DNA from: Actinomycetota bacterium | Lineage (GTDB): Bacteria > Actinomycetota > Acidimicrobiia > Spongiisociales > UBA5794 | Direction: 5' to 3' | NCBI GenBank assembly: GCA_003648875.1 | Contig: QMQC01000144.1 | Span: 1-5,491, forward strand | Length of the DNA: 5,491 nucleotides | Part shown: positions 5,232 through 5,491 of the stretch, piece by piece | Layout of the letters: every line of letters begins with the position of its first letter | How positions within the stretch are numbered: the first letter of the stretch is position 1 | The notes under the pieces: generated by a model | Database searches by the model: none | What the model was told of the DNA's origin: nothing | Seen by the model: only the letters and a program-made list of their open reading frames with translations | Position numbers and translations under genes: made by a program

Positions 5232-5491
5232 GGGATGCGCCCGAGGACATGGACACAGTTGAGAGCGGCGACGACGCCAACGAATCTTTACGGGACCAGT
5301 CGGCCTCTGAAACCAGGCGCATGAAGCACGACATCTGGGTATCCGGCACCGAGGAGCGCATGCCGTTCGCCCAGGCCACAGACGAAGGTGCCCAGGAGCT
5401 GCTCCATCGCGACGAGGACCCTGCCCTCGATATTCAGCGGGGCATTGATGTCGACGATGATTTCGTCGTGGCAGAGCGAGTCGTGGACGAA
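5228..5491 (+). CDS. nuoD: Probable NADH-quinone oxidoreductase subunit D, 5' end (partial)
   Basis: The frame is open from ATG 5228 to the end of the window: 88 codons, no stop. It overlaps the nuoC stop (ATGA) and has a good ribosome-binding site, GGGGAG at 5213-5218. The call rests on gene order: nuoD follows nuoC in nearly all nuo operons. The conserved NuoD start of the core domain (NMGPQHPSTHG) is not reached, so no sequence signature confirms it. The visible part is a very acidic leader rich in Asp and Glu (about 27 of 88), ending with VDDDFVVAERVVDE, which could plausibly run into the core. Alternative internal starts are M8 (5249) and M32 (5321), but the overlap and ribosome-binding site favour 5228. 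A small unrelated gene inserted before nuoD cannot be excluded. Confidence 0.75.
   Translation, partial: MRDAPEDMDTVESGDDANESLRDQSASETRRMKHDIWVSGTEERMPFAQATDEGAQELLHRDEDPALDIQRGIDVDDDFVVAERVVDE

Overview
The window carries respiratory-chain genes of a high-GC bacterium. The likely source is an Actinomycetota member, and I would guess a deep lineage such as Acidimicrobiia, but that placement rests on style rather than a marker gene. Three points support it: a Rieske protein with an extra N-terminal membrane helix and a Tat motif placed just before a later helix; a Rex regulator whose sequence resembles the Streptomyces type; and a Rex gene divergent from nuo.

Left half, + strand (1-2982): three tightly packed genes read as one operon whose start lies upstream of the window. 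They encode a membrane-anchored Rieske [2Fe-2S] protein (19-885), a membrane-anchored di-haem c-type cytochrome (893-2482, GTG start) and a small polytopic membrane protein of unknown function (2482-2982). The first two look like the electron-transfer arms of a quinol:cytochrome c reductase (bc-type complex III). No cytochrome b gene is in the window. The cytochrome has an unusual plan: two N-terminal helices, two haem domains about 300 residues apart, and a calcium-loop-like motif between them.

Centre (2983-3761): a short convergent spacer holds a strong hairpin embedded in short tandem repeats, probably acting as a two-way terminator. The redox-sensing repressor rex lies on the - strand (3055-3672). 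It is divergent from the nuo operon across an 89-bp gap containing a 19-bp imperfect palindrome and possible promoters for both directions.

Right half, + strand (3762-5491): nuoA, nuoB, nuoC and the 5' end of what is probably nuoD, with overlaps or a 1-nt gap. These start a complex I (NADH:quinone oxidoreductase) operon. Complex I would reduce the quinone pool, the Rieske/cytochrome pair would draw electrons from it, and Rex, which senses NADH/NAD+, is well placed to control nuo and itself.

No mobile element, CRISPR array, tRNA or rRNA was seen. Most of the window is conserved core metabolism. The less ordinary parts are the cytochrome architecture, the Flp-pilin-like N-terminus of the third protein, the non-canonical candidate operator and the acidic N-terminal extension of the nuoD product.
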